Source of the DNA: Daejeonella sp. JGW-45
GTDB taxonomy: Bacteria; Bacteroidota; Bacteroidia; Sphingobacteriales; Sphingobacteriaceae
Length of the DNA: 64,000 nt
Direction of reading: 5' to 3'
Assembly (NCBI RefSeq): GCF_029360805.1
Contig: NZ_JARKNC010000003.1
Coordinates: forward strand, 248,001-312,000
Position 1 is the first letter of the stretch, and every line of letters begins with the position of its first letter. The translations under genes and the position numbers were made by a program. Below are positions 8,555 through 19,700 of this stretch, piece after piece. Below the pieces are notes generated by a model. The model was not told where the DNA came from. It made no database searches and saw nothing but the letters and a program-made list of their open reading frames with translations.

Positions 8555-9781
8555 TTACGCCTGTTTTTTAGGCCAGGTTTTTTTGTTCCTGCCATTCCTC
8601 CTGTTGTTTCTCGAGCCTGATGGCCTTCTGAGTGTTGGATTATAAGCAGGGCCCTCTCCTAATTCTTCAGGAAGTGCCATTCTCGGGATTTCCCTCGCAA
8701 TAAGGTTTTCGATAAAAGAAAATTTACGCTGATCCTTCTCGTTTACAAATGTTATAGCGGTACCGGTGGTTTCTGCTCTGGCAGTCCTGCCGATCCGGTG
8801 TATATAGTCTTCAGGGTCAGGCGGTACATCAAAGTTAATAACCAGGCTGATGCCTGTAACATCTATACCCCGGCTTAACACATCAGTTCCGATAATTACC
8901 GGTAAAGCCCTGCTTTTGAACGCTCTAAGAATGGTTTCCCGCTGCTCCTGCTCCAGGTCGGAGTGAAAGGCTTCGGCCTTAACACCCTCTTTCCGCAGGG
9001 TCCTGTTCAGATCCTTAACGGTTTCTTTTCTCGAACAGAAAATGAGCACGCTCTTATAATCGCCGTTCTTAAGGATCGTGGTTATCAACTTAACCTTCTG
9101 GGGGTCATAGACCATATAAACCTGCTGGGAAATTCCGGCCGCAGGTTGTGACAGCGCTATATTGATCTGTTCGGGGTTCTTAAGAATAGTGTTCGCCAGA
9201 GTCCTGATCTTTGGCGGCATGGTGGCCGAAAAGAGAAGAGTCTGGCGTTCTTTGGGAAGGCTGCTGATGATCCTGAGTATATCTTCATAAAATCCCATAT
9301 CCAGCATCCTGTCTGCCTCATCTAGTACCAGGTACTGAAGATGATTCAGCTTGATAGCGCCGGATGCCAGCTGGGCGATCAAGCGCCCTGGTGTAGCGAT
9401 GATAATGTCTACTCCGTCCAGCATCGCACGGCGCTGCTGCTCGTAGATCATTCCATCCCCGCCTCCATACACCGCGATGGAACTGATTCCCGCAAAATAT
9501 GCGAGGCCTTCAACCTGCTGGTCTATCTGCTGTGCCAGCTCACGGGTTGGCGCCAGGATTAAAGCTTTTGTATGTTTTTTATCCGTGAGACTGATATGCT
9601 GTAACACCGGCAACAGATAGGACGCTGTTTTTCCTGTCCCGGTCTGTGCACATGCGATCAGATCTTTGTGTTCCAAAATTAGAGGGATTGCCTGCTGTTG
9701 AATTGGGGTGGGTTTAACATAACCCATGCTTTGAAGACCTTCGAACAATTGAGGGTCGAAATTGAAATCACTGAATGTCAA
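8555..9781 (-). CDS. rhlE: DEAD-box ATP-dependent RNA helicase, RhlE type
   Basis: The 408-residue protein has the full helicase motif set: Q motif PTPIQQQ (24-30), Walker A AQTGTGKT (45-52), PTRELAQQ, TPGR, DEAD (154-157), SAT (185-187) and HRIGRTAR near residue 331. A short basic tail (GSRNNRRNGRNKK) follows, typical of RhlE, which unwinds structured RNA in ribosome assembly and RNA decay. The tail is shorter than in some phylum members. The neighbours are unrelated, so it is probably transcribed alone. Confidence 0.93.
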   Translation of the reverse strand: MTFSDFNFDPQLFEGLQSMGYVKPTPIQQQAIPLILEHKDLIACAQTGTGKTASYLLPVLQHISLTDKKHTKALILAPTRELAQQIDQQVEGLAYFAGISSIAVYGGGDGMIYEQQRRAMLDGVDIIIATPGRLIAQLASGAIKLNHLQYLVLDEADRMLDMGFYEDILRIISSLPKERQTLLFSATMPPKIRTLANTILKNPEQINIALSQPAAGISQQVYMVYDPQKVKLITTILKNGDYKSVLIFCSRKETVKDLNRTLRKEGVKAEAFHSDLEQEQRETILRAFKSRALPVIIGTDVLSRGIDVTGISLVINFDVPPDPEDYIHRIGRTARAETTGTAITFVNEKDQRKFSFIENLIAREIPRMALPEELGEGPAYNPTLRRPSGSRNNRRNGRNKKTWPKKQA

Positions 9782-9843
9782 ATGGTAAGAATTAAATTAA
9801 TTAATATTTACAAAGTTACTTAAAACTATTGAGTACTAGTGAG

Positions 9844-9966
9844 CTGAAAACGGAAAACGGAAAGTTGAATGCGCATTTATAAGGTTAGATTCCTTAATAA
9901 GGGCTTTGGTCGCCATATTCAGTTTTCAGTTTTCACCTTTCAGTTTTCCTCTTTCAACTTTCTGCT
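9844..9966. repeat. Two-armed heptamer tract (CGGAAAA / TTCAGTT units)
   Basis: The left arm (9844-9871) reads CTGAAAA CGGAAAA CGGAAAG TTGAATG. The right arm (9918-9966) is seven heptamers in strict register: TTCAGTT TTCAGTT TTCACCT TTCAGTT TTCCTCT TTCAACT TTCTGCT. The right arm is close to the reverse complement of the left, so a hairpin can form around a 46-base loop. The rest of the 339-base gap (9782-10120) holds the pyrG leader. Confidence 0.85.
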
Positions 9967-10022
9967 GATTTATCAACACATTAAATTTTCTCAACAAATA
10001 AGAACCTTATCGATTATTTTCA

Positions 10023-10030
10023 TACTTTTG
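10023..10030 (+). promoter_or_regulatory. Candidate -7 box for pyrG-yidC
   Basis: TACTTTTG matches the Bacteroidota -7 consensus TAnnTTTG and lies 91 bases before the pyrG start. No clear TTTG -33 box is present at the usual spacing; the upstream DNA is A/T-rich. It is assigned by motif and position only. Confidence 0.4.
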
Positions 10031-10120
10031 AATCCCGTACAAAATGATGTTTTTATCGCCTAAAACAGTCTTCAAAGGCTCCTAAACGATAAGGCATTCT
10101 AAGCAAATCCTTCAGTTATC

Positions 10121-11731
10121 ATGACCAAATACATTTTTGTTACGGGCGGCGTTACTTCGTCGTTAGGAAAAGGTATTATTTCCGCTTCTCTTGCTAAACT
10201 ACTTCAATCAAGAGGTTACCGTGTTACTATCCAGAAATTCGATCCCTACATCAATATTGATCCGGGAACGCTGAACCCGTATGAGCACGGCGAATGCTAT
10301 GTTACTGAAGATGGAGCTGAAACAGATCTGGACCTGGGTCACTATGAGCGGTTTCTTAACGTTCCGACTTCCCAGGCGAACAACATAACTACAGGGCGTA
10401 TTTATCAGAACGTTATAAACAAAGAGCGCGAAGGAGCTTATCTAGGCAAAACTGTGCAGGTTGTGCCTCATATAACCGACGAGATCAAGCGCAATATGCA
10501 AATGCTTGGAGACAGCGGTAATTTTGATATTGTTATCACCGAGCTTGGCGGAACAGTAGGCGATATAGAATCACTACCCTTCATAGAAGCTGTACGACAG
10601 TTAAGGTGGGAACTAGGCTCCAGTAACTCGTTGGTTATCCATCTTACACTGGTACCCTTCCTGGCAGCGGCTGGCGAATTAAAAACCAAACCAACCCAGC
10701 ACTCGGTAAAAATGCTTCTTGAATACGGAATCCAACCCGATATCCTGGTTTGCCGTACAGAACACCATATTCCTCAGGAGCTTCGTAAAAAGATTGCTTT
10801 ATTCTGCAACGTAAATATAAACGCTGTAATCGAATCTATTGATGCATCTACTATCTATGACGTTCCGCTCCTGATGCTTAAAGAGCAATTAGACAGAACC
10901 GTACTGGGTAAGTTAAAACTTCCGCTTAAGAATGACCCGGATATGGAAAGCTGGAAGGATTTTCTGGGACATTTAAAAAACCCGACTTCTGAAGTGGTCA
11001 TTGGCCTGATAGGAAAGTACGTAGAGCTGCCCGATGCTTATAAATCGATAACAGAGTCGTTTATTCATGCGGGTGCCAAGAATGAATGCAAGGTGAAAGT
11101 GAAATGCATCCATTCTGAAGGAATTACCGCTGCTAACGTGGCTGAGAAATTAAGAGGACTTGACGGCGTGCTTGTAGCTCCGGGCTTCGGCAGCCGCGGC
11201 ATCGAGGGAAAAATAGATGCGATTAAATATGTCCGGGAGAACGACATTCCGTTCTTTGGGATCTGTCTCGGTATGCAATGCGCTGTGGTGGAGTTTGGAA
11301 GAAATGTTCTTGGGCTTAAGGATGCTCAAAGCTCAGAGATGGATGAAAACTGCGCAAATCCCGTCATCTCAATGATGGAAGAACAGAAAAAGATCAAGAA
11401 TAAAGGGGGAACTATGCGTCTTGGCGCATACACTTGTGACCTTAAAAAAGGAAGCAAAGCAGCAGCGATTTACGGAAAAACACGCATTTCCGAAAGGCAC
11501 CGCCATCGTTATGAGTTCAACAATAAGTATTTGGAGCAATATGAAAAGGCGGGAATGGTACCGTCCGGAATTAACCCTGAAAACAATCTTGTTGAGATCG
11601 TAGAGCTTAAAAACCATCCCTTTTTTGTGGGCGGGCAGTTTCACCCTGAATTAAAGTCGACAGTTGCCAATCCTCATCCACTTTTTGTTAACTTTGTCGC
11701 CGCTTCTCTGGCATATTCAAAAAGGAAATAA
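10121..11731 (+). CDS. pyrG: CTP synthase
   Basis: CTP synthase makes CTP from UTP, ATP and glutamine, the last step of pyrimidine nucleotide synthesis. The 536 residues match the family. The N-terminal synthetase domain has the P-loop [10 protein letters not shown] (9-18) and the segment [21 protein letters not shown] in its usual place. The C-terminal class I glutaminase shows the nucleophile in FFGICLGMQ and the His/Glu pair in GQFHPE. It starts with [10 protein letters not shown] as in nearly all homologues. yidC follows after 17 bases, so the two are probably co-transcribed. Confidence 0.98.
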   Translation: MTKYIFVTGGVTSSLGKGIISASLAKLLQSRGYRVTIQKFDPYINIDPGTLNPYEHGECYVTEDGAETDLDLGHYERFLNVPTSQANNITTGRIYQNVINKEREGAYLGKTVQVVPHITDEIKRNMQMLGDSGNFDIVITELGGTVGDIESLPFIEAVRQLRWELGSSNSLVIHLTLVPFLAAAGELKTKPTQHSVKMLLEYGIQPDILVCRTEHHIPQELRKKIALFCNVNINAVIESIDASTIYDVPLLMLKEQLDRTVLGKLKLPLKNDPDMESWKDFLGHLKNPTSEVVIGLIGKYVELPDAYKSITESFIHAGAKNECKVKVKCIHSEGITAANVAEKLRGLDGVLVAPGFGSRGIEGKIDAIKYVRENDIPFFGICLGMQCAVVEFGRNVLGLKDAQSSEMDENCANPVISMMEEQKKIKNKGGTMRLGAYTCDLKKGSKAAAIYGKTRISERHRHRYEFNNKYLEQYEKAGMVPSGINPENNLVEIVELKNHPFFVGGQFHPELKSTVANPHPLFVNFVAASLAYSKRK

Positions 11732-11748
11732 ACGACTTTCAAATTATA

Positions 11749-13614
11749 ATGGATAGAAATACATTCACGGGCCTGTTTTTGATACTGATCATTTTAGTTG
11801 GCTCGACATATCTTATGCAGCCGTCTGATGAGGACATTAAGCGGGAAAAAGCAAAACAGACTCAGGATTCTTTAGCACGGGCCGGAAAGCCCGTTAAATC
11901 ACCGGCTGCTGCTGATACATTAAAAACTGTAAGCACACCTAAAATTGATTCCGCGGCAATATTAGCAGGACCTTTCGGCTCGGCAAATTCAGGTTCTTCA
12001 ACACCGGTCGTACTTGAAAACGAGAAATTAAAAATCGAGATCAGTCCGAAAGGAGGCCGTATTTCTTCTGTCCAGTTAAAAGACTTTCAGACCTATACTA
12101 AACAACCGCTCATCATGTTCAGCGGTGAAGGCAACAGGTTTGGACTTATTTTTGGAGCTGCCGGTAAGAACATCAGCACGAACGAACTGTACTTCACTCC
12201 TTCCGGTTCCTCGGTATCGGTTTCGCAGGGCGATTCTGCCTCGCTGACCATGCGCCTTAACTATTCGGAAGGCCAGTATATCGATTACATATATTCTCTT
12301 AAAGGTGATAGCTATAACGTTGGTTTAACGATCGCAACGCAGGGCATGCAGGACGTGGTTGCGCCAACCCAGCAGCATCTGACCCTTAACTGGGAAACCG
12401 TCCTTAAAAAGAAGGAAAAAGACCTCGCGAGCGAGCAGCAGTATTCCACAGCCTATTACAACCAGGGCGAGGCCGGCGTGGACCATCTTGAAAGACTTGA
12501 ATCTGAAAAGAAAGAACTTACAGAAGGTAAGATCAAGTGGTTTTCCTTCAAACAGCATTTCTTTTCGAACATACTTATTGCTAAGAATGGATTTGACAAA
12601 GGCGACCTGGCGGTAAGCACGAGTGCGGACCTTAATATTGTAAAGAGCTTTGCAGCCAATATGCAGATACCGTTTGCAAGACAGGGCGCAACATCTTTTC
12701 CAATGGAATTCTATTTTGGGCCAAACCAGATCAATATATTAGAAAAACAGGGCTTTGACATTGATAAGCAGATCGACCTGGGTTACTGGCCTCTAAAATA
12801 CATTAACCGTTGGGTTGTTCTGCCAGTATTCAATTTCCTCGAACGCTTCGGCTGGGGATATGGCCTGATCATCCTGGTGCTGACCATAGTTCTTAAAACC
12901 GTCTTATTGCCGCTGACCTACAAGTCGTATTTGTCTATGGCGAAAATGCGGGTTCTTAAGCCTGAAATGGACGAGATCAAGGCAAAGGTCGGGGATGATA
13001 ACCCTACCCTGCTGCAACAGGAATATCTGAAGCTCTATAAGAAAGCAGGGGTAAACCCGCTGGGCGGATGTTTGCCGATGCTTCTTCAACTGCCAATCAT
13101 CATGGCTTTCTTCTTCTTCTTCCCTAACTTGTTTGAGCTTCGCCAGAGAAGTTTCCTGTGGATGGAAGACCTTTCGACCTATGATGCTTTTTTCCAGCTG
13201 GGATTTCAGCTTCCTTTCCTTGGATCGCATGTCAGTTTGATGTGTATCCTGATGACTATTTCTACGCTCATTTATACCTATTTTAACAACCAGGTATCAG
13301 GAGCCACAGGTCAGATGAAATATATCGGGTACATCACCCCTATTATATTCTTCGGGGTTCTTAACAGCTATCCTTCGGGGCTGAATTACTACTACTTCCT
13401 GGCCAATATGTTAACCTTTGCCCAGCAGTATATCATCCGGATGTTTGTAAATGATGATAAGATCCACGCGCAGATACAGGAGAATAAAAAGAAGCCCGCC
13501 AGTGAAAAGAAAAAATCGGGCTTCCAGCAGCGTATGGAAGATTATATGAGGCAACAGCAGCAAATAGCGGCGGCAAAAGGTAAAGAAGCGGGGAAGACAG
13601 GAAAGAAGAAGTAA
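11749..13614 (+). CDS. yidC: Membrane protein insertase YidC
   Basis: YidC inserts and folds inner-membrane proteins, alone or with SecYEG. The 621-residue protein shows an N-terminal membrane anchor (about 7-22), a large periplasmic beta domain (about 75-350), and the conserved insertase core with transmembrane segments near 360-390, 430-460, 485-510 and 525-545. The core includes the LLPLTYKSYLSMAKM and NPLGGCLPMLLQLPI signatures. The tail is strongly basic with Lys and Gln runs, as expected for ribosome contact. Its stop codon TAA is the second to fourth base of the first heptamer of the downstream repeat tract. Confidence 0.97.
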   Translation: MDRNTFTGLFLILIILVGSTYLMQPSDEDIKREKAKQTQDSLARAGKPVKSPAAADTLKTVSTPKIDSAAILAGPFGSANSGSSTPVVLENEKLKIEISPKGGRISSVQLKDFQTYTKQPLIMFSGEGNRFGLIFGAAGKNISTNELYFTPSGSSVSVSQGDSASLTMRLNYSEGQYIDYIYSLKGDSYNVGLTIATQGMQDVVAPTQQHLTLNWETVLKKKEKDLASEQQYSTAYYNQGEAGVDHLERLESEKKELTEGKIKWFSFKQHFFSNILIAKNGFDKGDLAVSTSADLNIVKSFAANMQIPFARQGATSFPMEFYFGPNQINILEKQGFDIDKQIDLGYWPLKYINRWVVLPVFNFLERFGWGYGLIILVLTIVLKTVLLPLTYKSYLSMAKMRVLKPEMDEIKAKVGDDNPTLLQQEYLKLYKKAGVNPLGGCLPMLLQLPIIMAFFFFFPNLFELRQRSFLWMEDLSTYDAFFQLGFQLPFLGSHVSLMCILMTISTLIYTYFNNQVSGATGQMKYIGYITPIIFFGVLNSYPSGLNYYYFLANMLTFAQQYIIRMFVNDDKIHAQIQENKKKPASEKKKSGFQQRMEDYMRQQQQIAAAKGKEAGKTGKKK

Positions 13615-13687
13615 TTGAGTGATCAGGTGTGTGCGACCGGTAATTGGTAATCAGTGATCTGTATTTAGTAATCGGTGATCGGTGCTG
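13611..13687. repeat. Heptamer tract after yidC (GTAATTG/RGTRATC units)
   Basis: Eleven consecutive 7-bp units of the RGTRATC type (AGTGATC, GGTAATC, GGTGATC and variants such as TGCGACC) start at the yidC stop codon. They end about 38 bases before the next gene. Same unit family as the tracts at 14.1 kb, 29.9 kb and 30.6 kb. Confidence 0.85.
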
Positions 13688-13725
13688 GGGGTTTAGTATC
13701 TTTAGCCTTTAACTGTTCTGCCTGT

Positions 13726-14127
13726 ATGAAAAGATTCGCATTTCCATTACTCTTTCTTGTCCTGTTCTTTGTCTCGTGTTCCACAGCTATTAAACAGGAA
13801 GATCTTTACGGCAGATGGAACTACGTGAGGGTAGATAATTCCAATCCCCAGGATACCCTTCCTGACGGTGAACTGGAATTACAGTCACCAGCAATCATTT
13901 TCAGTCCGGAAGATAATCTCGTAATAGAATGGGGAGGAAAGAAATTATCTTCGGGCAAGTTCCGGCTTGACGGCAAAATGATCAGGTACACCGAAACCCT
14001 TGAGGGCGGACAGACAAGGGAGTTTCCATTTCTGATAAACAGTCTTGATGAGAAGGAATTGGTGTTTCAGACCATGGAGCGAAGTACGACTACGGTTGTG
14101 GCACGGAGAGTAATTGGAGATCGGTGA
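13726..14127 (+). CDS. Small lipocalin-like lipoprotein
   Basis: The 133-residue protein begins with a lipoprotein signal (MKRFAFPLLF then VSC, Cys near residue 17). I chose ATG 13726, because the longer frame starts within repeats. The mature part opens LYGRWNYVRV and alternates short beta strands, like small lipocalin-type lipoproteins of Bacteroidota. The ligand is unknown. The last residues (VIGDR) and the stop codon are encoded by units of the heptamer tract that follows, so the C-terminus may have been reshaped by it. It converges with the kinase operon. Confidence 0.75.
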   Translation: MKRFAFPLLFLVLFFVSCSTAIKQEDLYGRWNYVRVDNSNPQDTLPDGELELQSPAIIFSPEDNLVIEWGGKKLSSGKFRLDGKMIRYTETLEGGQTREFPFLINSLDEKELVFQTMERSTTTVVARRVIGDR

Positions 14128-14284
14128 GTGGTGACCAGTGATCAGTAAACGGTAATCAGTGACCAGTAAACGGTGATCAGTGACCGGTAAGCGGTGATCG
14201 GTAAACAGTAATCGGTAAACAGTAAACAGTAATCAGTAAACAGTAACCAGTAAGAATACAATCGGCAGCACCGATTACTGATCA
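14110..14284. repeat. Long heptamer tract between convergent genes
   Basis: Twenty strict 7-bp units run from 14110 to 14249, with consensus GT(A/G)A(T/A/C)C(A/G). After a short loop, a reverse-complement arm GCACCGATTACTGATCA follows at 14266-14282. The tract spans the stop codon of the lipoprotein gene (14125-14127) and reaches the stop codon of the kinase gene (14282-14284, TGA of TGATCAG). It may act as a bidirectional terminator-like hairpin. Confidence 0.9.
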
Positions 14285-15889
14285 CATCCTTCTCAAATCA
14301 CGTTTCCGGAGCCACCCTTTAATCACCTGGCCATTTTTCGTGAAGAAAACTACGTAAATGAATCCGTTCCTGTCATCAAGAGCTGTCAGTTCAGGATTAT
14401 TCGAGCGGGCGAGGAAATTGTGCATACGGGAACTTTCATTGGGATCTGTATAAAAGTAAGCCCTGTTTGCCGCCAGCGTATATTTCGGGGCCCTCACCGG
14501 TGGTTCATCAGAGTTACCTGCCATAGGTTCGGATTCAGGGGTCTCTGCAGGCAGCTCTTCTATGACTGATTCATCCTCTGAAGGTAAAACAGTGTCAATT
14601 TGCTCATCACTTTTCTGAACTGAATCGATAAGAGCCCTGATCTCCTTGTCGTGGTTGTCTTTTACACGTCGTTGCGGCTCATTTGATAGATCTGCAGAAT
14701 CTGTTTGCATAGTATCTACCGGGCTAAATGTATTTGTTTCAATAACCGGCTGTTCCCTGGTGTAAAAAGTATACGCCGCCAGGCCGGTAGAAGCCAGAAG
14801 CATCAACACCAGCAAATAGAATAATGGCTTTGACAGGCTCACCCTGTCGGGATCAGGGACCGGCGGCAGAGGGTCAAACACTGTATTTGCCTCATTGACC
14901 GTCGCTATCTTAGACTTGAGCACCTCATTTTCTTTCTCCAGCTTGCTGAGCCTGCCTGCCATAGCCTCTGAACTGCCTATGTCTGCAGTATAATTGTGAA
15001 TAATACTAGCATGCAGTTCAACGCCATCCTTAAACCGGTTGGAGGCTTTCTTTTCCAGACATCTGTCTAAAGTCTCCAAAAGCCAGGTTGGAACCCTCAT
15101 TTCGCTCTCGCGTTTTTCCGCGCTCCATGATTTAGGCAAATGTTGCCGTCTCAGGGCCATCACATCGGGAACTGGCTCCTCCATGTGGGATATCATAACC
15201 TTATTACGAGCGGTCTCGCCTTTGTCATTCAGGGGAAACGGAACCGTTCCGGCCAGTAATTCATAGAGGATCACACCGAAGCTATAAACATCACTCTGAA
15301 AAAGCATCTGACCTTCGTTTTGCTCAGGCGCCATAAACTCGATGGCCCCGGCGTGTCTCAGGCTTGTTCTGCGTTGTTCGTCAGACATGATTGCCAGGCC
15401 GAAATCCAATAGCACATAATTTCCGGTGTAGATATTAAGTTTGACGTTATTGCTTTTAATATCGCCGTGTTTTATCCCCAATTTATGGCAGTGAGCAAGG
15501 GCATTACTTAGCTGAGTAACAACTTTGATCAGTTCGTGTATTGTAAATACAGGGTCAGACGGGCTTTCCAGCAGTTCCTCAAGATCAGGGCCTTCTATAA
15601 ATTCCATTTCGATATATGGGAAAGACCCGCTTTCTGTTAAGCCAGAGTTCAGGATCTTAACGACATTCGGATTAGGAACTTCGTTGACCTTCTTCAGCTT
15701 TTCAACCTCATTAAGGAAATCGCGGTAATTCTTATCGTTTTTGTCCTCCTGATGAATAGGTGTCGGTAAAAGCTTTACGGCACTGATTATCTCACCAATC
15801 CGCCGGCCTTTATACACTGATCCCTGGCCGCCGGTGCGAATGGCGCCCATATTCTCTAAACCTTCAGCTATGGTAAATACTTTTCCCAT
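14282..15889 (-). CDS. Membrane Ser/Thr protein kinase with periplasmic SH3-like tail
   Basis: The 535-residue protein has an N-terminal cytoplasmic kinase domain: glycine loop TGGQGSVYKG (19-28), Lys39 in AVKLL, catalytic loop HGDIKSNN (141-148), DFG (162-164) and APEQ (187-190). The loop has Gly in place of Arg in HRD, so it is a non-RD kinase. A short coiled coil (about 312-332) leads to one transmembrane segment (357-376). Outside lie an acidic Ser/Thr-rich linker and a C-terminal SH3-like domain (about 472-535) ending GWLRKRDLRRM, which could sense wall material. PASTA repeats are absent. The start overlaps the FHA gene stop by one base (TAATG), so the two are coupled. Confidence 0.93.
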   Translation of the reverse strand: MGKVFTIAEGLENMGAIRTGGQGSVYKGRRIGEIISAVKLLPTPIHQEDKNDKNYRDFLNEVEKLKKVNEVPNPNVVKILNSGLTESGSFPYIEMEFIEGPDLEELLESPSDPVFTIHELIKVVTQLSNALAHCHKLGIKHGDIKSNNVKLNIYTGNYVLLDFGLAIMSDEQRRTSLRHAGAIEFMAPEQNEGQMLFQSDVYSFGVILYELLAGTVPFPLNDKGETARNKVMISHMEEPVPDVMALRRQHLPKSWSAEKRESEMRVPTWLLETLDRCLEKKASNRFKDGVELHASIIHNYTADIGSSEAMAGRLSKLEKENEVLKSKIATVNEANTVFDPLPPVPDPDRVSLSKPLFYLLVLMLLASTGLAAYTFYTREQPVIETNTFSPVDTMQTDSADLSNEPQRRVKDNHDKEIRALIDSVQKSDEQIDTVLPSEDESVIEELPAETPESEPMAGNSDEPPVRAPKYTLAANRAYFYTDPNESSRMHNFLARSNNPELTALDDRNGFIYVVFFTKNGQVIKGWLRKRDLRRM

Positions 15890-16680
15890 TATCGAATAGC
15901 TTCCTGAGATACAGATTTGAACTCAATCACCGCAGATTCCCCTAAGATCACCTGATCCCCGTCCTTTAACTCATGGCCGATCTGTGTCGAATTTAATTTA
16001 AAAGGACTGTCGTCATTCATGCTTTTAATCTTGATCTTGTTATGCGGGGGCACGCCACCCTCATCAGCAAATATCATAAAAGAACCTTTTTCTGAGTTCC
16101 AGGATATGTGCGCGTGCTGCCGGCTGATATATTTATTGGCTTCATTGGAACTATCGCCCGGAAAAGCAATTGCATTGACACGGAAAAAACCATCTGAGCC
16201 CTGAGCTTTTTTCTCTCTTCCTATCGTCATGGGTTCCATACCCGAATGAATTTTATATTCAGACTGTTCTGCCTCACCGTTCAATATCTTTATACAGGCC
16301 TCAAGATCTTTCCTGATCAAATTTTCCCGGGTTTTTATAAATAAAGCCAGGGCGAGCTCAGAAGCTCTCCTGCTCCCCGTTGGAGCCTCATCGGCAAACG
16401 ACACTTCCAATGTCCAGTTTAACGGCAGATCCATGTCAAAGTCGTCGGCAATTTTTTGAATTTCTTCCTTTAATCGCTCCGGTTCTCCTACATAAAGTGC
16501 GGCCTCGTAAATATGTTTCTCTTCTAAGCGACTGGATATAAACAGTTGCAAGCCCCTGATATTGCGACCCTCACCTCCCTCCGACTTTTGCAATTCTTCC
16601 TTAATAAAACGTATAGCTGCATCCCGTAAGGATTTCACATCCATCTGAGCTGGCTGATCATTTTTGAATATTTCGAACAT
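15889..16680 (-). CDS. FHA-domain phosphothreonine-binding protein
   Basis: The 263-residue cytoplasmic protein carries a C-terminal FHA domain (about 145-258) with the canonical Gly154-Arg155 and Ser186-Arg187-x-His189 residues that hold phosphothreonine, and ends DGDQVILGESAVIEF. The N-terminal 120 residues form a separate alpha/beta domain (ISSRLEEKHIYEAALYVGEPERL) whose layout recalls the N-terminal domain of actinobacterial FhaA; that link is inferred. It sits between the SEDS-PBP gene and the kinase gene and probably links the kinase to wall synthesis. Confidence 0.92.
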   Translation of the reverse strand: MFEIFKNDQPAQMDVKSLRDAAIRFIKEELQKSEGGEGRNIRGLQLFISSRLEEKHIYEAALYVGEPERLKEEIQKIADDFDMDLPLNWTLEVSFADEAPTGSRRASELALALFIKTRENLIRKDLEACIKILNGEAEQSEYKIHSGMEPMTIGREKKAQGSDGFFRVNAIAFPGDSSNEANKYISRQHAHISWNSEKGSFMIFADEGGVPPHNKIKIKSMNDDSPFKLNSTQIGHELKDGDQVILGESAVIEFKSVSQEAIR

Positions 16681-16730
16681 CTGATTTATTTTAATAATCT
16701 ACTTCAAAAAATAGTCCAATTTTACGCCAA

Positions 16731-19700
16731 TTACATTACTTCCGGTACTTCAACAGAGGCGGTGTCTCTGGCGGCCTCGGGCTTATTCTGTACAGGAACG
16801 CTAATCCCTTTTATATATTTTGATCTTAACAATAAGGGGATTACATGCTGTCCGGCGAGCTTAACAGCATCGCTTGATCCTTTGGTTGACTCAATCCGGA
16901 TACAAACTACCAGATTACCGTTCCCTGAAGCCCTGGGCACAAAGAATGCATACCAGCCGTCATTGATCCTGTTGCCCTTCCAGATTCGCTCCGGCGTACC
17001 ACTTTTACCACCGACAACAGCTCCAAGCCGCGTCGTTTTGTTCGCGCTCTGCCGGATCATATATTGTTTGAGCAAAGCCGCATTTTCCGGACTGGTTAGC
17101 TGAATACCGGGGTTCACCGGAATATCCCTGTCGCCCGATCTCAATACATACCGGTGCTCGGTCAGCTTGCCATGGTTAGAAACAGCGGATACGAGGCGTG
17201 CTACCGCAGCCGGACTTGCAATCAGCTCTCCCTGGCCCCATGCCATGCCGGATATGCCTTTTGCCCGTGTCCTCCTGATATTATTAGGATCATACCTGGG
17301 GCGGGTATCAAATTCCGTTCTTCGCCACAGCTCACGCCATTTATTTTCCTGGGCAGCGTTATCTGCGCCTTTCGAGTAATAGTATCCCCCCACCCCTCTC
17401 AAAAACATTCCTGTTTTCAGATAAAGATCAACCATATTTTCCTGAAGCTGTTCTTCATTTGCAAGCTTGATAAAATATACGTTGTTTGAATTAACTATAG
17501 CGCGTTCCATACCTATCAGACCTGTCTCGTCAGGTTCCAATCCCTTAGTCCGGATCCTCTCAAAAGAACTGACCTGGAACTTTTTATCGGCAGCTGCAGG
17601 GCCGAGTTTATTAAAAGCAGCCATCGCTGTCAGGATTTTAGCCGTTGAGCCGGGTTGTGTTGCATAAGTGAAGCCGAGATCTGATGTTGTCATCCAGTCA
17701 GCCAGTTTATTCTGCTCGGCCGCGGTCATGATCATCCGGTCCCAGTCTTTAACAGGAGGCAAGGGGTAAACCGCCGAAGTAAGCACATCTCCCGTTGAAT
17801 CCTCGATGATCACAACTGAAACACGGTTGTCTTTAAGCGAGTCGTCCTTTGCTATGGACCGCTGGAGATCTGCTTGCAGTCCGGCGTCAAGCGTCAGCAT
17901 TAAATCTCTGTTCCGCAATTTAAATTCTTCAACTTTCCGGCTATTGATACCCGCGAGCAATAAGGGTGCGAGCTCCCTGTAATCTTTCTTAGTGACTGTC
18001 ATTTCCTTCACTCCCCTTGGCAAAAACCTGTCCTCCCTGTACCTGCTGGCAATTGTATTAAATTTAATTACCGGGGTATTGAATCCGCGAAGTTCTGCCG
18101 CGTGTTCGTATTCAGCAAAATATCCATTAGTACTGCCAGTAAAAATGCCGGTATTTGCGTCGCCCGTCCAAAAAAACATCTGCTCTTCATAAGGATAGTA
18201 TCTGTCTACACGCTTATGAATTGCCGAATCCAGATCATAGTCCTTTGCTCCTGCGGCGGCTAAACGACCTTTTTGCTTTTTTATCAAATCCGCATTGCTG
18301 GTGACTAAAATGAGTCCGTTACGATCATATAAAGAACCGGCCTGCAGCTTGTTCATCAGTATATTTATCCTGGGATTATAACTAAACATCCTGGCTCCGC
18401 TCCGGTCTGCCACCAAAGATGGCTGGACAACCCATTTTTCATTATTTACCAGGTACGAGGCGATGTTAAATATAAGTAAGATAACGCCTGTAAAAGCTGC
18501 AGCCAGGGCGGGGATAAGATTCCTATCCTGCTGTTTGCTTATGTAATTCAGTTGTACCTCCGTACCTTTTATCTTTGAAGCCGATAACAGGAATCCTGCA
18601 GCTGCAATATTAGCCAGAAGAGAGGATCCGCCGTAACTCACCAGGGGTAATGAAACGCCTGACAATGGCAGCGCGCCGGTGGAGCCGGCGGCAATTAAAA
18701 GGAATTGAACAAACGTGCTTATACCTATGCCCGCGCTTAAATAGAACAGGAAAGGAGTTCCCGTTTGGCGGCCAATTAATATTGCCCGGTGCAAATAGAT
18801 CAGGAAAAGTATACAGATGCAAACTATACCGGCAAGGCCAAACTCTTCGCCCAGCGCCGGCAGGACCATATCGGTGTGAGCCTCAGGAATATTCTTGGCG
18901 AAGCCCTCACCTATTCCCTGACCACCGATTCCACCTGCTGACATTGCCCATATCCCGTTAGCTACATGGTCGCCGCCGTAGACCTCATTATTCCAGGCAT
19001 CGTTCCAGATAGCCTTCCGCTCAACAAGGCGTTGAACCGGCCCGGGGAAAAGCTTGTCCAGGCCGGGGATTTGATCAATAAGTAAAAACCCTGAGATGAC
19101 CAGAATAGCCATCACTGCCGACTCGCTAAGTTGCTTTCGCTTAAATACCATTGCCAGGGCTAGTATAGTAACGGTTACCAGGGTGGCCAACCATAAACTA
19201 CGTAACAGCCATACTGTGAACACATACAGAATTACAGCGGCAACCATAAACATAAAGTCGCCCCTGGAAAAAGAAAACAGGATGATAAAAGTGAAACAGA
19301 TCACCATTGCAGGTCCCAGATCCCCGAGTACCAGGAAAAGCAGGATCGAAACCAGGATCGCGCCTAAGGCGAAAGAGAAGAACGACCAGCGCTTCCTGTA
19401 AGTGCGGTATTCGGAGATAAATTTTTCGTTGGCAGCAAAGAAACCAGCCAGAAAAAGGATAATGCCGAATTTCACTATTTCACTCGGTTGTATTCCAAAT
19501 AAATTAACCTTCACTCCGCTTCCTTCCGGCCCCGTACCAAAAACGATCATTAACGCCAATAACGCAATAGACAATACGGCCCATGGCCAGCCATTCGCTG
19601 CCTTTCTGTTGGACCTGAAAAAGAACAATCTATAAAACCTGGAATCGGGGTTTAGCTTGCGGAAGTTGATGAATTGCAGGATGCATAAAACCATTAATCC

